Under the pieces are notes generated by a model. It was given only the letters and a program-made list of their open reading frames with translations, was not told the DNA's origin and ran no database searches. A stretch of 64,000 bases of DNA from Bacteroidota bacterium (GTDB lineage Bacteria > Bacteroidota > Bacteroidia > Flavobacteriales > Flavobacteriaceae): the NCBI GenBank assembly GCA_020161455.1, contig JAIUNZ010000006.1, positions 124,001 through 188,000 of the forward strand, written 5' to 3'. Position numbers and translations under genes: made by a program. Shown here in pieces: positions 37,058-46,901 of the stretch (its first letter is position 1; every line of letters starts with the position of its first letter).

Positions 37058-39064
37058 TTAATCATTTGATATTATTAATTCAATATTTATAGTAGTACCT
37101 TGACTATTTTTAGAAACTATTTCAAACTTACCATTTAATAAATTTACTCTGTTTTGAATATTCTTAAGGCCTAATCCTTTGAACTCATTAATTGCATTTA
37201 CATAGAAACCCACTCCGTTATCTTCAATGGTAATTAAAAACAAATTATCATTTTGACTACAATCAATCATTAATTCGGTACAATGAGAATGTTTGAGTGC
37301 ATTTATTAATAATTCTTGAACAATTCTAAAAATAGCGATCTGACAAGAAATTGCTATATTATTTTTAATCCCGTTTGAATTAAATTCAATTTCAACAATG
37401 TCATTATTTAAAGTATAACATAAGTCTTTAATTGCAGAAACTAATCCAAGTCTAAGTAATGTTTCTGGCATTAAATTAAACGAAACTTGTCTAAGTTCAA
37501 CAATTGATGTAGAAAGTAATTCCGATAGATATTCAAATTCATTTTTGAATTTTTCTTCATTATTAATTTGTCCTAAACACATTTTTAGAGAAGACAATCT
37601 ACTTCCAATACCATCATGTAAATCTCTTGCAATTCTTTTTCGTTCTTCCTCTTCGCTATTGATCATCGCTCTCATTATCTCAATTTCTTTTTCTTTTTTT
37701 AATTCACTTAAATTTTGATTGAAATTGATTTCCTGTTGGAGAGCTATTTTTTTTTGAATTTTAGAGTTTCTATAAAGAAAAAATATAATCGATAACATTA
37801 AAATGATGGTTATGCATAATAATATAAGATATAATTTGTTATTTTCATTCTCTAATTCTGCTTTTTCTTTATCACTTTCGAGTGTTATAATTTTTTTTTC
37901 CTTCTCAGAGTTATTGAATTTTGCTTCTAAGTGAAGAATTTTATTTTTCATGTCGGAATTATCCAAACTATCTTTTAAATTAATGTATCGCTCATAAAAT
38001 ATCACCGAATTATAATAGTCTTTCAATTGTTTATGAACGTATGCCAATTCTTTGTAAGCATCTCTTTTTTCGTCTGATTGGATATAATCACTTTTTAAAA
38101 CGTTAATTAATAAATCTTTAATCTCTATGAATTTCTTTTGAAGCATTAAAATTTCAATTTTTAATAATTCTAGCTTGTACTGAAGAAAAGTATCGTCAAA
38201 GAAAAAAGCTTTTTTAATTCCTAAATTGACATAGTATAAGGCCCTTTGATCATTCTCTTTTTTTAATTCATAAAGTCCCATTGAGTAATAATAATTACAA
38301 TACAAGATAGAATTGGGATGATTTTTAATGATTTCGTATGCTTTATTTAATAAAACTAATGCTTCTGAGAAATTTTTATTGGTAGACAGTACTTGCGAAT
38401 AACCAATATAGGCCAAAAATAAATTTTCGTTATATTTTGTTGAATTAATTTTTTTAAATTCAAGAGCTTTTACCGATAGATTGCCATAGTAATCAGACTT
38501 ATTAAGGTCATTATCATTAAAAAAAGTACTCGATAGAGATAAATATATTGCTCCTAATAATTCATTATTATTTATACTTTTTGCTAATGGAATAGCTTGT
38601 TCTATCTGAATTTTTTTAGACTCTAACTCATTATTTTGCCAGCCATGAACAACACTAATATTGATTAATGTTTTTAACCGCATTAGATTAGCCTCAGGAT
38701 TTTTATATTTTGAAAGCTTTTCTTTTACAAAAATTAAATCTTTTAAATAAGCTTTAGTATCGTTGGATTTATAAAAATTATAGGGTGCATTATAGTAATA
38801 AGATATGTCTTTTAAATAGGGATTGTTTTTAACAAGAGCATTTGAAATAGACAAGCTAGCTTTAACTTTATCTAAATCATACCCTAAATATATGCGTGAG
38901 AGTTCAAAACTTGCAATACATTTTAAGCTATCCGATTTCGTACTTGAAAAGACATTATTTAAACTATCAATTACTCTTTGATCATCATTTAACTCGTTAG
39001 GCTTTTGAGAAAATACCATAGAGTAAAACAACAATATGCTATAAAAAAAAACATTTATTTTCAT
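37058..39064 (-). CDS. TPR-containing sensor histidine kinase 3
   Basis: 668 residues: signal peptide (FFYSILLFYSMVFSQ), TPR-like helices to about 390, one membrane helix (about 411-432), HisKA_3 (H483) and HATPase. The C-terminal half differs from kinase 2 by only scattered residues (for example VNLLNGKFEIVSKNSQGT against VDLLNGKFEIVSKNNHGT). A near-perfect palindrome (39137-39152) lies about 80 bp upstream. With kinases 1 and 2 it probably feeds the single regulator at 32202. Confidence 0.93.
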   Translation of the reverse strand: MKINVFFYSILLFYSMVFSQKPNELNDDQRVIDSLNNVFSSTKSDSLKCIASFELSRIYLGYDLDKVKASLSISNALVKNNPYLKDISYYYNAPYNFYKSNDTKAYLKDLIFVKEKLSKYKNPEANLMRLKTLINISVVHGWQNNELESKKIQIEQAIPLAKSINNNELLGAIYLSLSSTFFNDNDLNKSDYYGNLSVKALEFKKINSTKYNENLFLAYIGYSQVLSTNKNFSEALVLLNKAYEIIKNHPNSILYCNYYYSMGLYELKKENDQRALYYVNLGIKKAFFFDDTFLQYKLELLKIEILMLQKKFIEIKDLLINVLKSDYIQSDEKRDAYKELAYVHKQLKDYYNSVIFYERYINLKDSLDNSDMKNKILHLEAKFNNSEKEKKIITLESDKEKAELENENNKLYLILLCITIILMLSIIFFLYRNSKIQKKIALQQEINFNQNLSELKKEKEIEIMRAMINSEEEERKRIARDLHDGIGSRLSSLKMCLGQINNEEKFKNEFEYLSELLSTSIVELRQVSFNLMPETLLRLGLVSAIKDLCYTLNNDIVEIEFNSNGIKNNIAISCQIAIFRIVQELLINALKHSHCTELMIDCSQNDNLFLITIEDNGVGFYVNAINEFKGLGLKNIQNRVNLLNGKFEIVSKNSQGTTINIELIISND

Positions 39065-39136
39065 ATTCCTTTAAACTTCAAAACTACGAAAACCAAAAGT
39101 TATAATTCATTATAACTTCTACTTAAGTTCAAATAT

Positions 39137-39152
39137 TACCTGAAAACAGGTA
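39137..39152. promoter_or_regulatory. Palindromic operator S3 upstream of kinase 3
   Basis: TACCTGAAAACAGGTA: the outer six bases of each arm are perfectly symmetrical. A minus-strand TAGTTTTG -7 candidate lies at 39086-39079, between the site and the kinase 3 start. Confidence 0.6.
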
Positions 39153-39264
39153 TAAAATTTTACACAAGAATAAGTATTTAAATTTAATCAATAAAAATAT
39201 ACTTTTAACTATATGTGATGATTCTAAAAACATAAAAAAGATTGAATTTAAAGTAAAAAAAAAA

Positions 39265-39280
39265 TACCTGACATCAGGTA
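39265..39280. promoter_or_regulatory. Palindromic operator S4 upstream of the 39437 operon
   Basis: TACCTGACATCAGGTA, perfect 7-2-7 symmetry outside the central CA. It lies in the 372-bp divergent region (39065-39436) between kinase 3 and the first secreted-protein gene, so either side may respond. No strong promoter box is at the S5/S6 distance here. Confidence 0.6.
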
Positions 39281-39436
39281 AAATCTATTACTTGATTTTT
39301 AGTTAATAAAGTGTAAGTGTATTAAAATCAATATATTGATTTTTTGTTAATTTTATTTTATACAGAATACATTATTTTTTAAAAGCAACTTTCTCAAATT
39401 GAACACATCTAAATATAAATACAAAAAAAATTAAAA

Positions 39437-40954
39437 ATGAAAAAACTACTACTTATTTTACTAGCAAACGCTTTCATTAGTAATGGGCAAGGAAACTCTT
39501 GTGCAACAGCTACACTCATTTCGAATAATGGAACTTATTCTTGTCCCGCTATAAATTCAGGAACTTATGTACAAAGTTGCTTTAGTGCCGTAGCAGGAAT
39601 ACATTCTAAATGGTATAAATTTATACCAAATGAAAATGGTGTGGTTTTAATTACATCTAATATAGATGATAATCAGAATCAAGATTTAGACACACGACTT
39701 TCTGTAATGAAAGGAAATTGCAATTCGTTAATTTGTTTTGCTGGCAATGATAACTTTTTACCTAATGTTTTTGATGCCAAATTAAGTTTTGTTGAATTTG
39801 CTGTTGAAGCAAATACGACCTATTTCTTTCAATGGGATTCAAGATGGGATAGTAGAGGATTTCAATTTGAATATACCTTTACACCTACAAGTTGTCTTCC
39901 AATAAATCAACTGGGTATGTATCGCCAACTTAGTTCCACTTCTAACTCCGTTGATATTAAATGGGATAATGCCATTGGTCATCCAGAAAATTATATAATA
40001 GATTGGCATGAACAATTTGACATTCAATTTTCAAATACAAACCAATCCATTTTTTCTACAGACAATGGAAACTATAGTATTAAGACAATCGAAAACATTG
40101 CTTCAGGTTCAAACATCACCTATTTTATTGCATCTCAATGTGGAACAAATCCCAATATAGGGTCAAGCATAAGAAAAGGTCCATTTTTTGGTTTTACTGC
40201 TAAAGATTTACCTTATTCTTTAAATTTTGATGTGGATTTTCCTCAAAATGTTTTCACTGATGGGTTTGTTGGTTTTGATACTTTTTTCACTGACAACTCT
40301 ACTCAACCTTCTAATTATGCTGATGGTGGCGAAGGGAGAGCTGCATTCACTTTTAATAGTACCGAAGAATTTTCAAATTTATGGGGATTTACCAGAGGAA
40401 TTAATTTAACTCAAGGTCAAACGGTTAATTTAACCTTTAAATCAAGACTTTTTTCATTCTCTGGTACTAGCTCTCCTATGTCGATAAGTTTATATGCTGG
40501 GTTATCGCAGAATCAATCTACTCAAACCAATTTAATAGAATCGTATTCACTTACAAATTCCACAAATTATACTTCTCATTCAGCGACTTTCACTGCTCCT
40601 ACTACAGACGTTTATTATTTTGGCTTTCAAAACAACTCCTTTCCGGGAACAACACAAACTTTTGCTTTTCTTGACACTATTACCATAACACCCGCATTAG
40701 CTAATGAAGAATTTGCAAGTAATCCGTTTCATTTTTCTCCAAATCCTGTGGGTGACAAAATAGAATTTACAAATACTTTAATTGAAATTCATAAAGCAGA
40801 CATCATAGACAGTACAGGTAGATTAATAAAAACAATCTTTCCAGAAAATGAATTAAATAGCATTTTTGATGTTTCATTTTTAAAAAAAGGAATTTATTTT
40901 TTAGTTGTTAGCTCAAGCACCTATCAGTCAACTTTAAAACTAATTAAAAATTAA
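39437..40954 (+). CDS. Secreted protein with pre-peptidase-like domain and T9SS sorting domain
   Basis: 505 residues: signal peptide (LLLILLANAFISNGQG), an N-terminal PPC-like beta-sandwich (SCATATLISNNGTYSCP, YFFQWDSRWDSRGFQFEYTF), an FN3-like stretch, a jelly-roll-like domain (LPYSLNFDVDFPQ, about residue 257 onward) and a type A T9SS C-terminus (FSPNPVGDKIEF ... KKGIYFLVV). It is exported and probably surface-attached; its ligand is unknown. It is the first of a run of four closely spaced genes (3-21 bp gaps) ending at 45091. Confidence 0.85.
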   Translation: MKKLLLILLANAFISNGQGNSCATATLISNNGTYSCPAINSGTYVQSCFSAVAGIHSKWYKFIPNENGVVLITSNIDDNQNQDLDTRLSVMKGNCNSLICFAGNDNFLPNVFDAKLSFVEFAVEANTTYFFQWDSRWDSRGFQFEYTFTPTSCLPINQLGMYRQLSSTSNSVDIKWDNAIGHPENYIIDWHEQFDIQFSNTNQSIFSTDNGNYSIKTIENIASGSNITYFIASQCGTNPNIGSSIRKGPFFGFTAKDLPYSLNFDVDFPQNVFTDGFVGFDTFFTDNSTQPSNYADGGEGRAAFTFNSTEEFSNLWGFTRGINLTQGQTVNLTFKSRLFSFSGTSSPMSISLYAGLSQNQSTQTNLIESYSLTNSTNYTSHSATFTAPTTDVYYFGFQNNSFPGTTQTFAFLDTITITPALANEEFASNPFHFSPNPVGDKIEFTNTLIEIHKADIIDSTGRLIKTIFPENELNSIFDVSFLKKGIYFLVVSSSTYQSTLKLIKN

Positions 40955-40957
40955 AAA

Positions 40958-42535
40958 ATGAAAAAAATACTTTATTCTTTCTTTTTCTTGTTAGGCATTT
41001 TTCAAATCAATGCGCAATCAATAGAGTGGACGAAATTATTTGATATCCATTCAATAAATAGTTTAGGTGGTTTATCAACAAATTCAATAATTGATAATGA
41101 AAATATAATTACTCCTGTTGTAGAACAAGATACTTTAAAGTTATACAAATTAGATGCTACAGGAACTATTATCGAATCTTATAATACAAATTTCAATTGT
41201 GGTCAAATTACAAATGCTTTAAAAATAAGCAGTGATAATTATGTTGTAATATTTAACAATACACCTCAAGATGTGTCAGAGAGTTATAAAATAATGTATT
41301 TTAACGCTCAACTTGATGTCATAAGTATATATGATTTAGCATTTCCATTTACTTCAAATTTAAATAGAATCTTAAGTTTTTTTAAAATTAATAATCAATT
41401 ATATATTACAGTAAATGCCTTTTCAAGTATCAATTATTATTTATTAGAAATTAACTCTTCTAATCAATTAATTGAAAAATATAGCAGTTCAGATTCTATT
41501 TCGAAAGATCATATAAACGTTTTAAATAGTGGAAATATTGTTATTGATTTTAATGAAAATCAATACCATGCTTTAAAATGTGTAAATCCAAGTACAGGAC
41601 AATTAATTTGGCAAGAAAATTATAGTAGTAGTGATTATATCAATCTAAACTATATAAAAACTCTTGATAATCAAGATAATATTTATTTAGCACACCAAGT
41701 TAGAGAATGGGATAATTTGGGAATTCCTTTTGATACTATTTTTCTAAAAAAAATAAATGGTAATACAGGAATGTTAATTGAAAATAGTTCATTTAATCCT
41801 GTTACCAATTGTGCAATTCGTATAGAAGATATTCAATTTAATGCATTTACAAATTCATTTTACTTAACATATTTAGATTGTGATATAAATCCAAAATTAC
41901 ATCTTCAGCAATATAATTCTTCATTACAATTTATAAATGAGTTAATTATTAATGCTCCAAACAATCCAAACTCATCAAGTGATACTTTTTTCAAATCTAA
42001 ACTTAAAATTAAGAATGATGGTAGTTTAGTTTTTATTTACAGAAAATATAAAGATTCTAATGAGTTAGAAAATATTTACATCAGTAATCTAACTTCTAAT
42101 TTATCTGCTTTAAATACAACAGAATTAAATATAACACCTAAAAATGGCGATGAAATTGAAACAGACATACAATTGTATAATGATTCTCAATTAGTAATTA
42201 CAGGATTTATTCCAAATGTCAATCCATCGATATTTTGGGAAGAAGTACAATATTTTGTTTCAATGATAAATTTAGATGGAACATTAGAAAATATAGTTTT
42301 TGATAATGATTTTTCAATAACTATTTATCCTAATCCAACTCAAAATATCCTAAACATCAATACACAAGAAACAATAAAAGAAGTTTCAGTTTATGATATG
42401 TTAGGTAAAAAAGTAAATACAAACCAAGTTTCTAATAACACTCTTAATGTTTCAAATCTTGCGCAAGGCTTCTATTTCATTAAAATCATTGGAGAAAATG
42501 ATAAAACGTTTTCAACAAAGTTTATAAAAGAATAA
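40958..42535 (+). CDS. Secreted T9SS-dependent protein, beta-propeller-like
   Basis: 525 residues with a signal peptide (YSFFFLLGIFQINAQ). The long middle part holds repeated short strands with tryptophan- and asparagine-rich blades (LKCVNPSTGQLIWQENY resembles PQQ-type blades), followed by a type A T9SS domain (YPNPTQNILNINTQETIK). The sorting domain is nearly identical to that of the next gene. Only 3 bp separate it from the upstream gene. Confidence 0.8.
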   Translation: MKKILYSFFFLLGIFQINAQSIEWTKLFDIHSINSLGGLSTNSIIDNENIITPVVEQDTLKLYKLDATGTIIESYNTNFNCGQITNALKISSDNYVVIFNNTPQDVSESYKIMYFNAQLDVISIYDLAFPFTSNLNRILSFFKINNQLYITVNAFSSINYYLLEINSSNQLIEKYSSSDSISKDHINVLNSGNIVIDFNENQYHALKCVNPSTGQLIWQENYSSSDYINLNYIKTLDNQDNIYLAHQVREWDNLGIPFDTIFLKKINGNTGMLIENSSFNPVTNCAIRIEDIQFNAFTNSFYLTYLDCDINPKLHLQQYNSSLQFINELIINAPNNPNSSSDTFFKSKLKIKNDGSLVFIYRKYKDSNELENIYISNLTSNLSALNTTELNITPKNGDEIETDIQLYNDSQLVITGFIPNVNPSIFWEEVQYFVSMINLDGTLENIVFDNDFSITIYPNPTQNILNINTQETIKEVSVYDMLGKKVNTNQVSNNTLNVSNLAQGFYFIKIIGENDKTFSTKFIKE

Positions 42536-42556
42536 GTTCTAATTTAAATACTTAAT

Positions 42557-44068
42557 ATGAAAAATATAATTATAATCATAACTTTCTTTATTGGTCTACA
42601 TGTGTTGGGACAAAGTCAAACAAGAAAAGTATTATTCCTAGGAAATAGTTATACTTCTGTGAATAATTTACCTCAAATAGTTTCAGAATTAGCAACAAAT
42701 ACCGGAGATATTTTGATTTATGACAGCAACACACCTGGAGGTTATACACTTCAAAATCACTATACAAGCACCATTTCACAAAATAAAATTTTGTCCGATG
42801 ATTGGGATTATATAGTACTACAAGAACAAAGTCAAACACCTGCATTTAGTGTCCCATTAGCCTTTTTGAACGGGTTTACAGATTTAAGTTCTTTTATTAA
42901 TCAAAACAAACCTTGCGCACAAATTAGTTCTTTCATGACTTGGGGGCATGAGAATGGTGATACTCAAAACTGTCCGAGCAACCCAACTGTTTGCACCTAT
43001 GATGGTATGCAAAACCTCATAAGAGATAGGTATATGGAATTTTCAAATGTGTTTGAATCAGAAGTTACTCCAGTTGGCGTGGTTTGGAAATACGTTAAAG
43101 AAAATTACTCATCTATCAATTTATATCAATCTGATGGGAGTCATCCTTCGGTAGCTGGTTCCTATCTTGCAGCTTGTTGTTTTTATACTTCGCTATTTAG
43201 AAAAGACCCAACTTTAATTACAAATAATTATGGACTTGATGCTACAACAGCATCAGCAATTAGAAATGTTACAAAGTCGTTAGTGTTTGATAATATGTTG
43301 GATTGGTATATTGGGAAATATGTGCCCAACGCTGGATTTAATTACATGATTGGAAATGGAACTAATGAAATTATCATTAACAACAACCCATCTCACTATT
43401 CAGATTCATTTATTTGGGAATTTGGTGATGGTGCAACATCTACAGCTACATTACCATCACACAGTTATACTGCCGACGGAACCTATACTATTACGCTTAC
43501 TGCAAACAAATGTTTTTTGGGTCAAAACTTGACATCAACATTTGAGCGTCTCGTTACTTTTTGTGCACATACCAACACTATATTTCCAAATGATTTACTC
43601 CTGTGTCCTAATGTATCGGGAACTATTTGGACACAACCCGCAGACAGCTACCAATGGTGCGATTCTTTTGGAGTACCAATTCCTGGAGCAACCAACCAAT
43701 CCTTGGAGGTTTTCCCAGAATCCTACAGTGTTCTCACAACCATTAATGGTTGTACAGAAAGATCACCACAGATCTTTGTTGATGGATATAGTGATATAGG
43801 AAGTGGGACACCATGTGATTTGAATAATATTGATTTAGATCCATCTCCAATAATTATTAATCCAAACCCAGCTCAAAATATACTAAACATCAATACACAA
43901 GAAACAATAAAACAAGTTTTTGTTTATGATTTATTAGGCAAAAAAGTAAATCTAACTCAAGTTTCAAATAACATTCTTGATGTTTCCAATTTAGCGCAAG
44001 GGATGTATATCCTCAAAATGACTGTAGAAAATGATAAAAGTTTTTCATCAAAATTCATCAAAGAATAG
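42557..44068 (+). CDS. Secreted SGNH-hydrolase-like protein with PKD and T9SS domains
   Basis: 503 residues. After the signal peptide (IIIIITFFIGLHVLGQ) an SGNH-type fold begins with VLFLGNSYTS (Ser31 as nucleophile, GNS in place of GDS), then QEQSQTP, and DGSHPS with D193/H196 as the acid-base pair. A PKD-like domain (SFIWEFGDGATSTATLPSHSY) and a T9SS type A domain (NPNPAQNILNINTQETIK) follow. It is probably an extracellular esterase or carbohydrate deacetylase; the substrate is unknown. Confidence 0.85.
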   Translation: MKNIIIIITFFIGLHVLGQSQTRKVLFLGNSYTSVNNLPQIVSELATNTGDILIYDSNTPGGYTLQNHYTSTISQNKILSDDWDYIVLQEQSQTPAFSVPLAFLNGFTDLSSFINQNKPCAQISSFMTWGHENGDTQNCPSNPTVCTYDGMQNLIRDRYMEFSNVFESEVTPVGVVWKYVKENYSSINLYQSDGSHPSVAGSYLAACCFYTSLFRKDPTLITNNYGLDATTASAIRNVTKSLVFDNMLDWYIGKYVPNAGFNYMIGNGTNEIIINNNPSHYSDSFIWEFGDGATSTATLPSHSYTADGTYTITLTANKCFLGQNLTSTFERLVTFCAHTNTIFPNDLLLCPNVSGTIWTQPADSYQWCDSFGVPIPGATNQSLEVFPESYSVLTTINGCTERSPQIFVDGYSDIGSGTPCDLNNIDLDPSPIIINPNPAQNILNINTQETIKQVFVYDLLGKKVNLTQVSNNILDVSNLAQGMYILKMTVENDKSFSSKFIKE

Positions 44069-44089
44069 AACAAAAAAATATATAATTTT

Positions 44090-45091
44090 ATGAATACCCT
44101 TTTAAAATTAATTTTATTGTTTACAACTATTGTTGTGTTTACAATTAGTTGTTCAAATGATAACTTCAATAAAGCAACTGTAAACTTGTATAGAATAGAG
44201 GATGCTTTATTGCAATCTGATACAGATTTCGTCAAATTATTGAATAAAGTTAGAGGAAGTATAGGAACTAATGGCTTAGGAAGCAAGGTGGTTTGGAGTA
44301 GAAAGAATGATTATAATTTAGGATTATTTGTTTCTGCCAATCACGTTTACACTATTTCTTCATGGCCAACATTAAATGAAGGATTTATTGATTTAGCGAC
44401 CATTAACAATGGAATATATACAGGTTCTAAATTTCCATCGACAAATGGTCAATTTAGTTTCACAAATGAACTAACCGCTAATTTTGGACTTTATCATCCA
44501 GACATCCCTTCAAATGCCACCAATACCACAATACTACCCATAAATGATTTTTACTTGGGCGTAATTGATAATCAAAAAGTTCAAGAAACCAATTTAGGTA
44601 TTTACCCAAATTTAGTTCAAACTTCAATTCCCATGCAAATGTATGATCCCTATCATAGGTCAATGTCCAATCATACTTGGTTCACTGCAGAAACAAATGA
44701 AATTGTTATTGCTGTAGGTTATCCTCAAGATAAAGTAACCTACCCTAATGGTGCAGTTTCAACAGGCAAAGTCTATTCAGATGAAGAGGCTGAAAATATT
44801 ATACAATCTTTACAGCAAAATTCAGATGTTGAAGGCAGTATACCTTACAATCCTGAAGTAGAGTTTTTGGCAAATGTAAAAGCTGTAGCAGGTATGAGTG
44901 GTGGTGGTATTTTTAATAGCGAAGGACAATTATTGGGTATTATGGTTAGAAGTACAGAATTAAATGGTGAACCGATTTTAAGAGTTGTCCGAATGAGTTA
45001 TATAGTACAAAAACTTAAAGCCTATTATGATTCTTTATCGACTTCAGATAAAAACAAAATTAGACCCTTTATTAGTGGCGAATTGAATTAA
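44090..45091 (+). CDS. Trypsin-like serine protease lipoprotein
   Basis: 333 residues. A lipobox (VVFTISC, Cys21) directs lipid anchoring. A chymotrypsin-type fold is suggested by FVSANHVYTI (His85, like TAAHC) and AGMSGGGIFNSEGQLLGIMV (Ser270, like GDSGGP). A catalytic Asp is not certain; candidates lie in the FGLYHPDIP / NDFYLGVID region. It is the last gene of the S4 cluster. It may process surface proteins; inference only. Confidence 0.72.
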   Translation: MNTLLKLILLFTTIVVFTISCSNDNFNKATVNLYRIEDALLQSDTDFVKLLNKVRGSIGTNGLGSKVVWSRKNDYNLGLFVSANHVYTISSWPTLNEGFIDLATINNGIYTGSKFPSTNGQFSFTNELTANFGLYHPDIPSNATNTTILPINDFYLGVIDNQKVQETNLGIYPNLVQTSIPMQMYDPYHRSMSNHTWFTAETNEIVIAVGYPQDKVTYPNGAVSTGKVYSDEEAENIIQSLQQNSDVEGSIPYNPEVEFLANVKAVAGMSGGGIFNSEGQLLGIMVRSTELNGEPILRVVRMSYIVQKLKAYYDSLSTSDKNKIRPFISGELN

Positions 45092-45348
45092 ACTTTTTCA
45101 AAAAATACTAAAACAAAACTAAAATTAATTATGAATCCTTACTCTTCGAATGAACTATTTTAAACAATCAATCCACAAAAAATGCTTCGGAAAAAAGAAC
45201 ATTTTCTAGTGCTAACTTTCAAGCAAGGTTGAAAGTAATAATACAATATTCAATCTTTGCACACTAATTAACCTGTTACTATTCTTTAAAATTTAAAAAT
45301 AACTTTTATAAAACAATTCCAATTTTGTTAAATTAAAATATTTAATCT

Positions 45349-46338
45349 ATGAAAACTAAATTTCTTTTTGCAGCAGCTTTCACTCTATTATTATTTTCAT
45401 GTAATAATGACAATTCACCAGAACCCATTCAAAACTTAACATTAGAGAATTTAAGTTTTTTACCCTCAAACATTCCTCAGGATTTTTATGATGATTTAAC
45501 ATTTACAAACGAAACTACTGCCTATGCAGTTTCAAGACTAGGGAAAATTGTAAAAACTATTGACGGCGGAACAAGTTGGGATGAACTTAACTCTTTAGTG
45601 GCTTTCCCTTTAGTAAAAGTTCAGTTTGTAGATGAGAATATTGGTTTTGTAATTGGTGGTGATGCAACAGGTAGTTACCTGCTAAAAACTACTAATGCTG
45701 GTCAAACTTGGTCGGTACAAAACCTGAATAGTGAGCTTAAAGGTGCACCAAGCTCCATGTTTTTTAAAAATCAAAATGAAGGATTTATTACGGGTAATAA
45801 ACTATTTATAAAAACTACAAATGGTGGACAGACATGGACAAAAGCAATTACTACAACAGATGAAAATTATAAAGACATTAATTTTAACCATAATTATAGT
45901 TTAGGATATGTAACACTAAATACAGGAGACTATTATAAATCTACCAACGGAGGTAATTCATGGCAGACCATAGACAATATATCTGATAATAATTATAGTA
46001 CCATCTATTTTGTTTGTGATAAGGTTTTGTTTAAAAACAACAATTTCGTTACTAATCTTGAAGATAACCGTAGCATATCTATTCCATCTCCAGTATCTAA
46101 ATTATTGTATTTGAATACTAATAAATGCGTAGGAATAGGACAGCATTATGAAATTGGATTTTTCCCTTATGGAGATATTTTGTTAACTAATGATAACTGG
46201 ACTAACTTTCTCCAAAAAACCTATCAGCCTTCAAGTGAAGTTATGGACTTTACAGCCATTGCAAAAATGAGTAATCACAAAATAATGATATTAGGAACAG
46301 GTCAATTGGGAACTAAAATTGTGGTTTTAAATTATTAA
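45349..46338 (+). CDS. Lipoprotein with BNR/Ycf48-like propeller repeats
   Basis: 329 residues with a lipobox (LLLFSC, Cys18). Repeated blades carry the Asp-box-like pattern: KTIDGGTSWDEL, KTTNAGQTWSVQ, KTTNGGQTWTKA and KSTNGGNSWQTI, as in BNR/sortilin/Ycf48-type propellers. It is probably an outer-membrane-associated or periplasmic binding protein. The 257-bp gap before it holds no gene; a half-site ACCTG occurs at 45271-45275. Confidence 0.8.
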   Translation: MKTKFLFAAAFTLLLFSCNNDNSPEPIQNLTLENLSFLPSNIPQDFYDDLTFTNETTAYAVSRLGKIVKTIDGGTSWDELNSLVAFPLVKVQFVDENIGFVIGGDATGSYLLKTTNAGQTWSVQNLNSELKGAPSSMFFKNQNEGFITGNKLFIKTTNGGQTWTKAITTTDENYKDINFNHNYSLGYVTLNTGDYYKSTNGGNSWQTIDNISDNNYSTIYFVCDKVLFKNNNFVTNLEDNRSISIPSPVSKLLYLNTNKCVGIGQHYEIGFFPYGDILLTNDNWTNFLQKTYQPSSEVMDFTAIAKMSNHKIMILGTGQLGTKIVVLNY

Positions 46339-46348
46339 GTAATTAAAA

Positions 46349-46364
46349 TACCTGATATTAGGTA
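46349..46364. promoter_or_regulatory. Palindromic operator S5
   Basis: TACCTGATATTAGGTA, one asymmetric pair. Its centre lies 32.5 bp before the -33 TTG (46389-46391) and 55.5 bp before the -7 box (46412-46419), exactly as at S6. Confidence 0.65.
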
Positions 46365-46388
46365 GAAAATTATACTACTGTTTATGTA

Positions 46389-46419
46389 TTGTAAGATTGT
46401 TGTACTCCTAATAATTTTA
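46389..46419 (+). promoter_or_regulatory. Promoter of the 46444 operon
   Basis: TTG within ATGTATTGT, a 20-bp spacer, and TAATTTTA. The ATG at 46384, which would lengthen the ORF, falls inside this -33 element, supporting the start at 46444. Confidence 0.65.
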
Positions 46420-46443
46420 CCAAAAATTAAAAACAACATTTTT

Positions 46444-46896
46444 ATGAAAAATTTACTTTTATTAGTTGCCGTGTTTTTCTTATATAATACTGCGAAAGCC
46501 CAGGAGAATGCTATGAATTCCCTAATGATTGCAACAACTTGGAAAGTTGATATAGATGTTCTAAAAAAGAGCATGCTGCCATTATTAAATAATGACCCAA
46601 GTTTTAAAAATCTTAATGCGGCAGAAAAAGAACTAGCTATAAAAGCTGTTCTTGACACTCAGAACATGACTTTCAATTTTCAAAAAAACGGCACTTACAC
46701 TTTAGATATTAATAATGAGTCCAGTGAAGCGGGAACATATAAAATCAATACTAAGAAAAAAGAATTATCAATTACAAACAAAGCAACTAAGGAAACTACA
46801 GTTTATGATATATTAACAATAGATACATCAAAAATGATTCTTAGAGAAAAAGAAGATGTCCTTGAATTTCTTTTTATAGCTACTCCTAAAAACTAG
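46444..46896 (+). CDS. Small exported lipocalin-like protein A
   Basis: 150 residues from the ATG at 46444, with a signal peptide (LLLLVAVFFLYNTAKAQ). The pattern TWKVDIDVLKK ... MTFNFQKNGTYTLDI ... GTYKINTKKKELSITN resembles lipocalin-like/DUF4923-type single-domain beta-barrels. Its partner (46902) is a paralogue, 5 bp downstream. It is under the S5 promoter. Ligand unknown. Confidence 0.72.
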   Translation: MKNLLLLVAVFFLYNTAKAQENAMNSLMIATTWKVDIDVLKKSMLPLLNNDPSFKNLNAAEKELAIKAVLDTQNMTFNFQKNGTYTLDINNESSEAGTYKINTKKKELSITNKATKETTVYDILTIDTSKMILREKEDVLEFLFIATPKN

Positions 46897-46901
46897 AACC
46901 T

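Noticed and set aside
45270-45285. Further palindromic operator upstream of the 45349 lipoprotein
   Set aside because: Only the left half ACCTG is present; the right half does not match, so it is not counted as a site.
45680-45695. CAGGTAGTTACCTG inside the 45349 gene
   Set aside because: The half-sites are in the reverse order (pointing outward) and lie in coding sequence.
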